From assembly GCA_024685385.1 (NCBI GenBank), contig JAIKVV010000079.1, positions 83,582 through 147,581 on the forward strand: DNA of 64,000 nucleotides, read 5' to 3'. Origin of the DNA: Saccharofermentans sp. (lineage in GTDB: Bacteria > Bacillota > Clostridia > Saccharofermentanales > Saccharofermentanaceae). The translations under genes were made by a program, and so were the position numbers. This document shows positions 39,359-48,380 of the stretch, piece by piece; within the stretch, counting starts at the first letter, position 1; every line of letters starts with the position of its first letter. Under the pieces are notes generated by a model. It was not told the origin of the DNA, searched no databases, and saw nothing but the letters and a program-made list of their open reading frames with translations.

Positions 39359-40765
39359 TTAACCAATTACTCCGACCATCTCGAGACGGATCAGATTATT
39401 CATTTCGACTGCATATTCGAGAGGCAGTTCTTTGGATACGTTATCGGCAAATCCGGATACGATAAGTGCTTTTGCTTCTTCTTCGGACAGTCCGCGGGAC
39501 ATCAGGTAGAAAACCGTGTCGTCGCTTATCCTGCCGATAGTTGCTTCATGTCCTATGTCACAGTCTGCGCATCTGATATCCATGACCGGAATGGTATCCG
39601 AACGGGAGATGTTGTCTACCATGAGTGACTGACAGGAAACAGCAGATTTTGCCCCCTTTGCTTTTTCCGTAACCACAACGCTTGATCTGAAGGTGTTAAT
39701 GCCTCCGTCTTTTGATATGGAACGGGTGTTGACATAAGAAGTCGTATCGGGGGCATTCATGAGGACTTTACAGCCTGTATCAAGATCCTGATCCTTGCCG
39801 GCAAATGTGACGCCGGTGAATTCGGACTTGGCACCCTTGCCGTTCAGGATGCTCATGGGGTAGAGGTAGGATACGTGGGATCCGAAAGAGCCTGATACCC
39901 ATTCTATAGTGCCGCCTTCTTCAACGATGGCTCTCTTGGTGTTGAGGTTGTACATGTTCTTGGACCAGTTTTCGATAGTTGAATATCTGATCTTGGCATT
40001 CTTGCCGACGAAGAGTTCAACTGCGCCTGCGTGAAGATTAGCGATGTTGTATTTAGGTGCGGAACAACCCTCGATAAAGTGAAGATAAGCGCCTTCGTCA
40101 ACGATTATGAGAGTATGTTCGAACTGTCCTGCACCCGGTGCATTAAGTCTGAAATAGGACTGCAGAGGGATCTCGACTGAAACTCCCTTGGGGACATATA
40201 CGAAGGAACCGCCCGACCATACGGCACCGTGGAGAGCCGCAAATTTGTGATCGGTAGGGGGGATGAGCTTCATGAAGTGCTCGCGGATCATGTCTGCATA
40301 AGGTCCGTGAAGAGCGCTCTCGATATCAGTGTAGATAACGCCCTGTGCGGCAACATCTTCTCTAATGTTATGGTATACGAGCTCGGAATCGTACTGTGCA
40401 CCTACGCCTGCCAGTGATTCACGCTCTGCCTGGGGGATGCCCAGACGCTCAAATGTTTCCTTGATCTCTTCGGGTACTTCATCCCAGTCTGCGTGCATCT
40501 TGGTGTTGGGGCGGACATAGGTTACTATGTTGTCCATGTTAAGTCCTTCGATAGAAGGACCTGCCTTGGTCATGGGAATGCGGTTGAATATTTCCAAAGA
40601 CTTAAGACGGAATTCCTTCATCCATTCGGGATCGCCCTTTTCCTCGGATATCTGCATTACGATCTCCGGAGTCAGACCCGAATCGACTTTGTAAAAGTCA
40701 TCCTCGTCGAAACGGAAGTCGTAAATGCTCCTGTTTATATCATCTACATGCGTTTTTTCTTTCAT
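39359..40765 (-). CDS. sufB: Fe-S cluster assembly protein SufB
   Basis: 'SGGSFVYVPKGVSVEIPLQSYFRLN', 'EGCSAPKYNIANLHAGAVELF', 'IGHEATIGRISDDTVFYLMSRGL'. Confidence 0.97.
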   Translation of the reverse strand: MKEKTHVDDINRSIYDFRFDEDDFYKVDSGLTPEIVMQISEEKGDPEWMKEFRLKSLEIFNRIPMTKAGPSIEGLNMDNIVTYVRPNTKMHADWDEVPEEIKETFERLGIPQAERESLAGVGAQYDSELVYHNIREDVAAQGVIYTDIESALHGPYADMIREHFMKLIPPTDHKFAALHGAVWSGGSFVYVPKGVSVEIPLQSYFRLNAPGAGQFEHTLIIVDEGAYLHFIEGCSAPKYNIANLHAGAVELFVGKNAKIRYSTIENWSKNMYNLNTKRAIVEEGGTIEWVSGSFGSHVSYLYPMSILNGKGAKSEFTGVTFAGKDQDLDTGCKVLMNAPDTTSYVNTRSISKDGGINTFRSSVVVTEKAKGAKSAVSCQSLMVDNISRSDTIPVMDIRCADCDIGHEATIGRISDDTVFYLMSRGLSEEEAKALIVSGFADNVSKELPLEYAVEMNNLIRLEMVGVIG

Positions 40766-40786
40766 TAGATATGCTTTCCTTCTACA

Positions 40787-41536
40787 TCATTTGTTGATGA
40801 ACTGATCAAATCCCTTATCGTTGACATTGTCGATAAGGCTGCGGTCGCCTTCTGCAACGATCTTTCCGTCTGCCAGGATATGGGTCTTGTCAACGGTCAT
40901 GCCGTCTAGGATCCTTGTGATGTGGGTGATTATGATAAGAGATCCGCCAACAGTGTTGCGGTATTGCTCAATGCCCTTTGAAACGGTTCTGACAGAATCG
41001 ATATCAAGACCCGAATCAGTCTCGTCCAATATTGCAAGTTCGGGCTTTAACATCAAAAGCTGCAGTATCTCGGCTTTTTTCTTTTCGCCGCCGGAGAAGC
41101 CGACATTAAGGTCTCTTTCGGCATAGGAAGGATCCATGCCCAAAAGCTCCATTGTAGCTTCAAGTTCTTTCTTGAATGTCCAGATGCGGATGCGTTCGCC
41201 GGTCTTTTGTTCAAGACAGGTCCTGATGAAGTTGGAAAGGGTGATGCCCGGTACTTCCACAGGATTCTGGAAAGAAAGGTATATGCCGGCCTTGGCACGT
41301 TTGTCGGGAGAAAGATCTGTTATATCTTCACCGTTAAATCTGATCGTTCCGTCAGTTATCTCAAACTTGGGTGCGCCTGCAATGGCGTTGCCGAGAGTGG
41401 ATTTGCCTGCACCGTTGGGCCCCATGATGACGTGGATCTCGCCTGCGTCTACAGATAAGTCTATCCCGTGCAGAATTTCTTTATCGGCCACGTTGACTTT
41501 AAGTCCCGTGACTTCAAGCATTTTTTTATCGCTCAT
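40787..41536 (-). CDS. sufC: Fe-S cluster assembly ATPase SufC
   Basis: 'GPNGAGKSTLGNAIAG', 'VGFSGGEKKKAEILQLL', 'AILDETDSGLDID'. Confidence 0.97.
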   Translation of the reverse strand: MSDKKMLEVTGLKVNVADKEILHGIDLSVDAGEIHVIMGPNGAGKSTLGNAIAGAPKFEITDGTIRFNGEDITDLSPDKRAKAGIYLSFQNPVEVPGITLSNFIRTCLEQKTGERIRIWTFKKELEATMELLGMDPSYAERDLNVGFSGGEKKKAEILQLLMLKPELAILDETDSGLDIDSVRTVSKGIEQYRNTVGGSLIIITHITRILDGMTVDKTHILADGKIVAEGDRSLIDNVNDKGFDQFINK

Positions 41537-41575
41537 AATGGAATTACTCCTTCTATCGATCTAAAGCAGTTCTAA

Positions 41576-41603
41576 TAATACACGTTGCGCTTTTACAGTC
41601 AAG
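41576..41603 (-). promoter_or_regulatory. Promoter of suf operon
   Basis: On minus strand TTGACT (41603-41598), 16-nt spacer, TATTAT (41581-41576). Confidence 0.6.
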
Positions 41604-41716
41604 GGGAAAACGACATATATCGAAAACTTTTTTCGAAAATAACTATTTTTTCGACTTCATATGATACACTTTTACAAGCAAATGAAAATCATATCGGACA
41701 TAAGGGAGGACGGATT

Positions 41717-42400
41717 ATGAATTGCCCGGAGATATTTAAGGATAAGAAACTGAATGTAATCGTAGGCGCATACGGGAGCGGCAAATCCGAGATCTCGGTC
41801 AATGCGGCTTTCGCAATGAGGCAGGCTTTTCCAGAACCCGAGAAGATACTGCTTGCCGACATGGACATCGTAAATCCTTTTTACCGGTCTGCTGATGCGG
41901 CAAGCATATTGGAGGAGAAGGGGATAAAGGTGGTAGCTCCCGCTTATGCGAGATCCAACGTTGATTCGCCTATACTTACGGGTGAAATGTATATTGTTTT
42001 CGATGATCCGGCTTACAGAGGCGTATTCGATATAGGAGGAGAGGACATGGGCGCGGTAGTTCTGGGATCCTTAAAGTCCCGTATGGAAACCATACCTTAT
42101 CAGGTCCTCATGGCCGTAAATACGCTGAGACCATTTACATCGGATCCGGCTCAGATCGCTGAGATGACCGTTGAGCTTTCAGCAGCATCAGGACTTTCGA
42201 TCGCAGGCTATATCAACAACACCAATCTTCTTGATGAAACCGACCCGGAAATGCTTGAAGAAGGTGAGGCAATGATCCTGGAGGCTTCCAAACTTACCGG
42301 CGTTCCGCTTGTCCTTACGACCGTGATGGGCCATGTTGAAGGTCTTAAGTCACAAAGTGAGATTTTCGAGATGGACAAGAGGATTTTCTACGATTATTGA
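41717..42400 (+). CDS. P-loop NTPase of unknown function
   Basis: 'LNVIVGAYGSGKSEISVNAA' Walker A; 'ILLADMDIVNPFYRS'; ATG 41717 with SD GGGAGGA (ORF-track start is upstream). Confidence 0.8.
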   Translation: MNCPEIFKDKKLNVIVGAYGSGKSEISVNAAFAMRQAFPEPEKILLADMDIVNPFYRSADAASILEEKGIKVVAPAYARSNVDSPILTGEMYIVFDDPAYRGVFDIGGEDMGAVVLGSLKSRMETIPYQVLMAVNTLRPFTSDPAQIAEMTVELSAASGLSIAGYINNTNLLDETDPEMLEEGEAMILEASKLTGVPLVLTTVMGHVEGLKSQSEIFEMDKRIFYDY

Positions 42401-42476
42401 TACAAACCATTTGAAAATATGGTACTATTATATCGGTCGCTAAGCGGCCGGATAAACTTTCTAGGGAGGAAAAGAT

Positions 42477-43853
42477 ATGGGATTAATCAGTTTGGTTAAG
42501 AACGTAGCTGGTGTTATCGGTTCTTCAGTTTCTTCTGAGTTCGCAGATCAATACCAGGAAGTGTTCACATGCGACTCGCTCGGTGACAAGGTATTGCTCC
42601 GTAAAGGCGCGGCTCGCAATGAGAAGGGAAGGAATAAGGGAAGTACTGATGTAATTACACAGGGTTCCATTATCTTTGTTCCTGAAGGTATGGCAGTTTT
42701 ACTCGTTGACGGTGGTCAGGTAATCGACTTCACTGATCAGGCAGGTTACTATCGTTGGGATTCCTCAACATCACCTTCTGTATTGAGTGACAAGCATTTC
42801 GGCACAAACCTCGTAAAGTCCATTTCTGATACATGGGATCGTATGAGGGCAGCTGGTGAGATCACAAAGCAGCAGAGGATCTACTTTGTTAACTTGCTCG
42901 AGATGAGGGACAACAACTTCGGTACGGCAACACCTTTGCCTTATCCGGATCCTGAATACCGTAACATCTATGTAAGGATCAACGGTACATTCTCTTTCGT
43001 AGTAGAGAATCCTGTCCAGTTCTTCAAGTTCGTTACAGGTAATGTTGCCGGTGATTACACAGTAGAGATGCTCATGGGTACGCCCGCGAGCCCGAAGCAG
43101 CCCCGTCAGGAGTTCCTCGATCATATGACCGAAGTTCTCAACAGATGCGGAAGCGAAGACCGTATCCTGTTCTCCACGCTGCCTTCCAAGCAGTCTCAGC
43201 TCCGTAAGTACATGGCTGAGTGCCTCGACGAAGACTGGCTCCAGAACAGAGGTATCATCGTTCAGAACGTTGCTATCAACGCCATCACACCTGATGACAA
43301 GTCTCGTGAGAGAATCGAGCAGGTCGACCAGGCAAAGATGTTCGGTTCCGATCCTTCAGCTCTTGCAGCTCAGCAGGTCCTCGGAACAACGCAGGCTATG
43401 AATACTGCAGCAGCCAATGCAAATGGCGCCGTAAACGGCTTCATGGGCATGGGTATGGTTGGCGGAATGCAGGGAGTTCAGGGCGGCAACCAGGCAGCCT
43501 TCAACTTCTTAGGCCAGCAGCAACAGCAGCAGGCAGCCGCAGCAGCAGCTCCCGTTGCAGGCGCAGCAGTAGTTGCAGGCGCAGCTCCGGCAGGTTGGAC
43601 ATGCGAGTGCGGTCAGACCGGTAACACCGGCAAGTTCTGCTCTGAGTGCGGCAAGCCTCAGCCGGCACCGGCTCCTGCAGCAGCAGGTTGGGATTGTGAG
43701 TGCGGCCAGAAGGGCAACACAGGCAAGTTCTGCTCCGAGTGCGGCAAGCCTCAGCCCGCAGCAGCTCCCGCAGCATGCCCTAAGTGCGGATATACTCCCG
43801 CTGACGGCAAGCTCGGCAAGTTCTGCCCTGAGTGCGGCGAGAAGATCGAATAA
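42477..43853 (+). CDS. SPFH-domain protein with C-terminal tandem zinc ribbons
   Basis: 'GSIIFVPEGMAVLLVDGGQVIDFTDQAGYYRWD' and 'YPDPEYRNIYVRINGTFSFVV' resemble the YdjI-type SPFH family; three CxCGQ/CPKCG..CPECG ribbons. Confidence 0.82.
   Translation: MGLISLVKNVAGVIGSSVSSEFADQYQEVFTCDSLGDKVLLRKGAARNEKGRNKGSTDVITQGSIIFVPEGMAVLLVDGGQVIDFTDQAGYYRWDSSTSPSVLSDKHFGTNLVKSISDTWDRMRAAGEITKQQRIYFVNLLEMRDNNFGTATPLPYPDPEYRNIYVRINGTFSFVVENPVQFFKFVTGNVAGDYTVEMLMGTPASPKQPRQEFLDHMTEVLNRCGSEDRILFSTLPSKQSQLRKYMAECLDEDWLQNRGIIVQNVAINAITPDDKSRERIEQVDQAKMFGSDPSALAAQQVLGTTQAMNTAAANANGAVNGFMGMGMVGGMQGVQGGNQAAFNFLGQQQQQQAAAAAAPVAGAAVVAGAAPAGWTCECGQTGNTGKFCSECGKPQPAPAPAAAGWDCECGQKGNTGKFCSECGKPQPAAAPAACPKCGYTPADGKLGKFCPECGEKIE
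43593..43778 (+). repeat. 93-bp tandem duplication encoding the zinc ribbon GWxCECGQxGNTGKFCSECGKPQPA
   Basis: Two copies read directly from sequence, period 31 aa. Confidence 0.9.
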
Positions 43854-43874
43854 TCAGATTCTGATCAACTATCA

Positions 43875-43906
43875 GGGGTTGCCTTTCACAAGGCAACCCC
43901 TTTTTT
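43875..43906 (+). terminator. Intrinsic terminator
   Basis: GGGGTTGCCTT/AAGGCAACCCC then TTTTTT. Confidence 0.92.
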
Positions 43907-44063
43907 ATTCCGATCGGGAAATGCGGGGCAACAGTCCTTTCCAAAATGCCTGTAATGCCTGAAAACATTTATTTATATTATTATTACTTGCTTGTAATCA
44001 AGGCAAATTTGTATTATATTTTTTAGTATCTACTACTATGTGCAAACGGAGGATTGTAGAGGT

Positions 44064-46973
44064 ATGGATATCAACGAGATCAAAGCAAAGGGACCGTTTT
44101 TCGGTGGTTGGAACATAAATTCCGCGATCGGTACAGGCTCATGCGGTACCGTATATGAGATTTCCAATGCCATGTCTGCCGGAAAGGCAGCCATGAAGGT
44201 GATCCACACTAAGGATTCTTCCACAGCTGATAAAGTTGTAGAAGTTATCGGCAAGTACGATATCCTCAAGGGAAATGAAAACATTTTCCTTGATCATGAG
44301 ATTTCAAGGATAGATAACTCTGACGGATCAGCCGATGTGCTCGTCAAGATGCCTTTCAGGCAGACTTTGGCCGTATATGCGCAGGGCCGTGAACTTGACA
44401 GGGATGAGGTAGCCAAGCTGGGCGTTGACATTTCATCTGCTCTTGAATTCTGCGAATATAAGAACATCAAGCACGGAGCGCTCAAGCCTGCGAATATCTT
44501 CCTTAACGATAACGGTTCGTTTGCACTGGGTGATTTCGGAACGATCGATATAGCAAAACTCATCGAATCTTCGGGTGCTCCCGACAGAATGGATTATTGC
44601 TCGCCCGAGGTCGGACGTGAATCCTCTTTTGACAATACGGCTGATCTCTATGCACTCGGAATGGTTCTCTATATCCAGCTCAACGGTAAGAGAGGTCCGT
44701 TCCTTCCTCCGGATCCCGAGGACTTTACGGCAGATGATCTTAAAGAAGCTCTTGACAAGAGGATGGCAGGTGAAGCCTTTAATCCTCCTTCAAAGGGCGG
44801 CTTAAGATTTAATGCCATCATCAATAATGCATGCAATGCTGATCCCGACAAGAGATATTTCTCTGCGGCTAAGATGAAGGTTGATCTTAAGAAACTCCTG
44901 CCTGACGGAGGTCAGACAGTTGCCGCGGCAGGTATAGCTGCAGGAGCTGCAGCCGCTGCAGCAAATTCACCGTTCAAACCTGCATCGTCAGCTTTTAAAC
45001 CTGCTGAGAAGTCTCCGTTTAAGCCTGCTGCGACAAGACCCGCAGCAGCTGCTGCAGATAACTCGAATTCATTGTTTAAGCCTTTGGGAAATGCTGCAAA
45101 CAAGTCCGCCGGAGAGACAAATTCACCTTTCAAGCCTTTGTCATCTTCTGCTGCAGCATCTAAGCCTGCCGATAATTCGAATTCGCCTTTCAAGCCTTTG
45201 GCTTCTGCTGAAACTGCAAAGCCGGCTGATAATGCAAACTCTCCGTTCAAACCTTTCGCATCGGCAAACGGCAAGGCTGCTGATAATTCGAATTCGCCTT
45301 TCAAGCCTTTTGCTTCTTCCGATACGGCAAAGCCGGCTGATAATGCTAACTCTCCGTTTAAGCCATTAGCATCTGCTTCCGGCAATTCGGACAATTCGAA
45401 TTCTCCCTTTAAACCCTTGGGTAATGCCGCTGCATCAAAGGCTTCCGACAGTTCAAATTCACCTTTCAAGCCTTTGGGGGCTGCAGCTGACAATAAAGCG
45501 GCCGACAACTCAAATTCTCCTTTCAAGCCTCTGGCAAAGACGGAGACAAAAGCGGCTGCTCCCGCTGAAAACTCTCCGTTTAAGCCTCTCGGTAAGACTG
45601 AGACAAAGGCAGCGCCCGCTGCATCCGTTCCCGCAGATAATTCTCCTTTTAAACCGCTTGCAAAGCAGGAGAACAAAGCCGGAGACAATGCCGATTCTCC
45701 TTTCAAGCCTTCAGGCAGACCTGCAGCATCTGCATCAGATACCAAACCTGCAGACAATGCAAATTCACCTTTTAAACCCTTGGCTAATGCTAATGCTGCC
45801 AAGACTCCTGCAAAGGAAACAGGCAGACCTGCGGCAGCTGCAACCAGACCCGTAGCCGGGGCTAAGCCAGCTGCTCTTTCCAACAAACCGGTTACACCGA
45901 AGGCTACAGGAACAGCAGGAAAGCCGGCTCAGTCTGTTGCCATGCTGAAGGCCGAGCAGGCAAAAGAAGATGCGAAGAAAGCTGCTGAAGAGAAGGTCGG
46001 AACATCCGCTATGGCTGCAAGGCTTGCCAGGACTGAGAATAAAACTGCCGATAAGAAACCTGCTGACAAGAAGGAAGCCGCGGCTTCCGCATCTGCAATG
46101 GCATCAAGGCTTGCCAAGACCGAAAGTAAAGACTCTAAGCCTGCTGATAAGAAAGAAGCACCGGCTGCCGTTAATTCTGCATTTGTTCCTAAGAATTCAA
46201 AGCCTGAAACCGGTAAAGCCACTCTTGCGAAGGATACGAAGCCGGCCGATAACGCCAATTCTCCTTTCAAACCTGCAAGCGCTGCAAAAGACAAGCCTGC
46301 TGTTGACACAACTGCTTCCGGATCTCCTTTCAGACCCGCTGCCAGCGGTGCGGATTCTAAGGTTAATTCAACGGCTTGGGCAAGAAGCGGCGGAACTTCC
46401 TCATCCGTTGCATCCCAGAGAGGCAGTAATGACAAATTGTCTGAAGGCTTCCTGCTCAGCAGCGACCAGTATAAGGAAGAGAACAAGCTTCTGTCTTTCG
46501 TTAAATCCAAGACAGGCAAGATCGTAATCGGTGTACTTGCCATTGCTCTTGTAATATTGATCTTTACTTTGATCAATAATTCCGGTAAGAATACTGCTCC
46601 TGTTGAGTCTTCTGACACTACGACTACAACAACGGAAGCAACGACTACCACAGCGACTGAAGAATCCACTACGACCGAATCAGAGGAAGTTACCACAACT
46701 ACAACGGAGGAACCGACTACGACAACGGAGGATGAAACAACGACTACGACTTCTACCGAAGAGGCGACGACCACGACTAAGGCAACCACCAAGGCTACCA
46801 CAACGGCTCGTCACACAACGAGAAGAACGACAAGACATACCACCAGATCCACTACAAGGTCCACAACAAGGTCGACTACAAGGTCAACGACTCAGGGCAC
46901 TACAAAGGGCACGACCAAGGATACGACCAAGGATACGACGACCAAGGGCACCACATTCGGTGGCGATTATTAA
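44064..46973 (+). CDS. Predicted Ser/Thr pseudokinase with SPFKP-repeat linker, one TM helix and Thr-rich C-terminal tail
   Basis: Kinase-like N-lobe 'GTGSCGTVYEI...AAMKVIH', altered catalytic loop 'HGALKPANIFL', 'LGDFG', 'DYCSPE'; about 18 SPFKP-like repeats; TM 'IVIGVLAIALVILIFTLI'; TTTTTEATTTT/STTRSTTR tail. Confidence 0.8.
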   Translation: MDINEIKAKGPFFGGWNINSAIGTGSCGTVYEISNAMSAGKAAMKVIHTKDSSTADKVVEVIGKYDILKGNENIFLDHEISRIDNSDGSADVLVKMPFRQTLAVYAQGRELDRDEVAKLGVDISSALEFCEYKNIKHGALKPANIFLNDNGSFALGDFGTIDIAKLIESSGAPDRMDYCSPEVGRESSFDNTADLYALGMVLYIQLNGKRGPFLPPDPEDFTADDLKEALDKRMAGEAFNPPSKGGLRFNAIINNACNADPDKRYFSAAKMKVDLKKLLPDGGQTVAAAGIAAGAAAAAANSPFKPASSAFKPAEKSPFKPAATRPAAAAADNSNSLFKPLGNAANKSAGETNSPFKPLSSSAAASKPADNSNSPFKPLASAETAKPADNANSPFKPFASANGKAADNSNSPFKPFASSDTAKPADNANSPFKPLASASGNSDNSNSPFKPLGNAAASKASDSSNSPFKPLGAAADNKAADNSNSPFKPLAKTETKAAAPAENSPFKPLGKTETKAAPAASVPADNSPFKPLAKQENKAGDNADSPFKPSGRPAASASDTKPADNANSPFKPLANANAAKTPAKETGRPAAAATRPVAGAKPAALSNKPVTPKATGTAGKPAQSVAMLKAEQAKEDAKKAAEEKVGTSAMAARLARTENKTADKKPADKKEAAASASAMASRLAKTESKDSKPADKKEAPAAVNSAFVPKNSKPETGKATLAKDTKPADNANSPFKPASAAKDKPAVDTTASGSPFRPAASGADSKVNSTAWARSGGTSSSVASQRGSNDKLSEGFLLSSDQYKEENKLLSFVKSKTGKIVIGVLAIALVILIFTLINNSGKNTAPVESSDTTTTTTEATTTTATEESTTTESEEVTTTTTEEPTTTTEDETTTTTSTEEATTTTKATTKATTTARHTTRRTTRHTTRSTTRSTTRSTTRSTTQGTTKGTTKDTTKDTTTKGTTFGGDY
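44964..46340 (+). repeat. Degenerate coding repeat (N)SPFKP(L/A/F) spaced by Ala/Ser/Asp-rich linkers
   Basis: About 18 copies counted in the translation. Confidence 0.9.
46600..46960 (+). repeat. Thr-rich low-complexity repeats including 12-nt STTR units
   Basis: RSTTRSTTRSTTRSTTQGTTKGTTKDTTKD read from translation. Confidence 0.9.
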
Positions 46974-46978
46974 TCCAT

Positions 46979-47014
46979 AATCAATGGGAAAGGGCTTCGG
47001 CCCTTTCCTTGATT
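46979..47014 (+). terminator. Intrinsic terminator
   Basis: GGAAAGGGC-TTCG-GCCCTTTCC with outer AATCAA/TTGATT. Confidence 0.85.
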
Positions 47015-47045
47015 AAATACAGGTAAAGGCAAATGGAGGTTTTTT

Positions 47046-47261
47046 GTGGCTAAAGGTAAAGTTAGTTTTAACGAAGACCTGTGTAAAGGATGCGGACTTT
47101 GTGTCGCAGCCTGCCCTCAGAAGATTCTCGAACTCGACAAGTCGAGGCTGAACAGCAAGGGATATCATCCCGCATCGAGCATTGATCCCGATAAGTGTGT
47201 CGGATGTGCTTTCTGTGCGGTACAGTGCCCTGATTCGGTCATTACTGTTGAGAGAGATTGA
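47046..47261 (+). CDS. 2x[4Fe-4S] ferredoxin subunit of 2-oxoacid:acceptor oxidoreductase
   Basis: 'CKGCGLCVAACPQ' and 'CVGCAFCAVQCPDS'. Confidence 0.92.
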   Translation: MAKGKVSFNEDLCKGCGLCVAACPQKILELDKSRLNSKGYHPASSIDPDKCVGCAFCAVQCPDSVITVERD

Positions 47262-47273
47262 CGGAGGGTGAAG

Positions 47274-48380
47274 ATGGCACAGAAAAGAGTATTGATGAAG
47301 GGCAATGAGGTAATTGCCGAAGCGGCTATAAGGGCCGGATGCAGAAATTATTTCGGATATCCCATTACACCGCAGACGGAAGTTATGCATTATATGGCCA
47401 AGAAGATGGTCCAGATAGGCGGTAACTTCGTTCAGGCTGAGAGTGAGCTCGCAGCGATTAATATGGTTTACGGCTGCGCTGCAGCAGGATTCCGTGTTAT
47501 GACATCTTCGTCATCACCGGGAATCTCGCTGAAGCAAGAAGGCATCTCCTATATTGCAGGTGCCGAGCTTCCCGCTGTAGTGGTCAACATCGTAAGAGGC
47601 GGTCCGGGTCTTGGCGGGATCCTCCCTGCACAGGGCGACTATTTCCAGGCAACAAAGGGCGGCGGCCACGGTGACTACCGCAATATCGTCATCGCTCCCG
47701 CTTCCGTTCAGGAATTATATGAGCTGACAGTTGAGGCTTTCAATCTTGCTGACAAGTACAGGAACCTTGTTATGATCATGGGTGACGGTACTCTTGGTCA
47801 GATGATGGAGCCGGTTGCTTTCCGTGACGAAGAGCCCATAGTTGACGTTAAGAAGCCTTGGGCTGCTTGCGGAAGATGCAAGACCGAAGACGGTTCTATC
47901 CGTCCTCACAACACGGTAACTTCCATCTATATCGATCCTGATACTCTTGAATACAAGAATCGTGAGCTTCAGGAGAAGTATAAGGTTATCGAAGAGAATG
48001 AGCAGAGATGGGAGGCTGTAAACATCGAAGATGCGGAGGTCATCATCACCGCGTTCTCTACATGTTCCAGAATCTCAAGAAACGTTATCAGACAGGCTGC
48101 AGAGATGGGAATCAAGGTCGGCATGATCAGACCTATCACTCTCTGGCCTTTCCCCAAGAAGGCTTTCGCTGAGGTTGCAGCTCAGTCTTCAGTCAAGGCT
48201 TTCCTTGATGTTGAGCTTAACGCAGGTCAGATGATCGAAGATGTCCGTCTTGCCGTTAACGGTACAAAACCCGTTTATTTCCACGGAAGGATGGGTGGTA
48301 ATCTGCCTACACAGAAAGAGATCCTCGATAAGATCGTAAGGATCCATAACGGAGAAACAGTGGAAGGAGGTATAGTCTGA
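47274..48380 (+). CDS. 2-oxoacid:ferredoxin oxidoreductase alpha subunit (VorB/KorA-like)
   Basis: 'LMKGNEVIAEAAIRAGCRNYFGYPITPQTEVMHYMA'; 'SSSPGISLKQEGISYIAGAELP'. Confidence 0.93.
   Translation: MAQKRVLMKGNEVIAEAAIRAGCRNYFGYPITPQTEVMHYMAKKMVQIGGNFVQAESELAAINMVYGCAAAGFRVMTSSSSPGISLKQEGISYIAGAELPAVVVNIVRGGPGLGGILPAQGDYFQATKGGGHGDYRNIVIAPASVQELYELTVEAFNLADKYRNLVMIMGDGTLGQMMEPVAFRDEEPIVDVKKPWAACGRCKTEDGSIRPHNTVTSIYIDPDTLEYKNRELQEKYKVIEENEQRWEAVNIEDAEVIITAFSTCSRISRNVIRQAAEMGIKVGMIRPITLWPFPKKAFAEVAAQSSVKAFLDVELNAGQMIEDVRLAVNGTKPVYFHGRMGGNLPTQKEILDKIVRIHNGETVEGGIV

Noticed and set aside
43593-43778. CRISPR-like direct repeat
   Set aside because: The repeats are coding (zinc-ribbon duplication), in frame, without spacers.
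44912-45886. 324-aa minus-strand ORF (and 45929..46801 minus, 290 aa)
   Set aside because: Antisense shadows of the low-complexity Ala/Ser/Thr repeat region of the pseudokinase gene; no start-site signals or family motifs.
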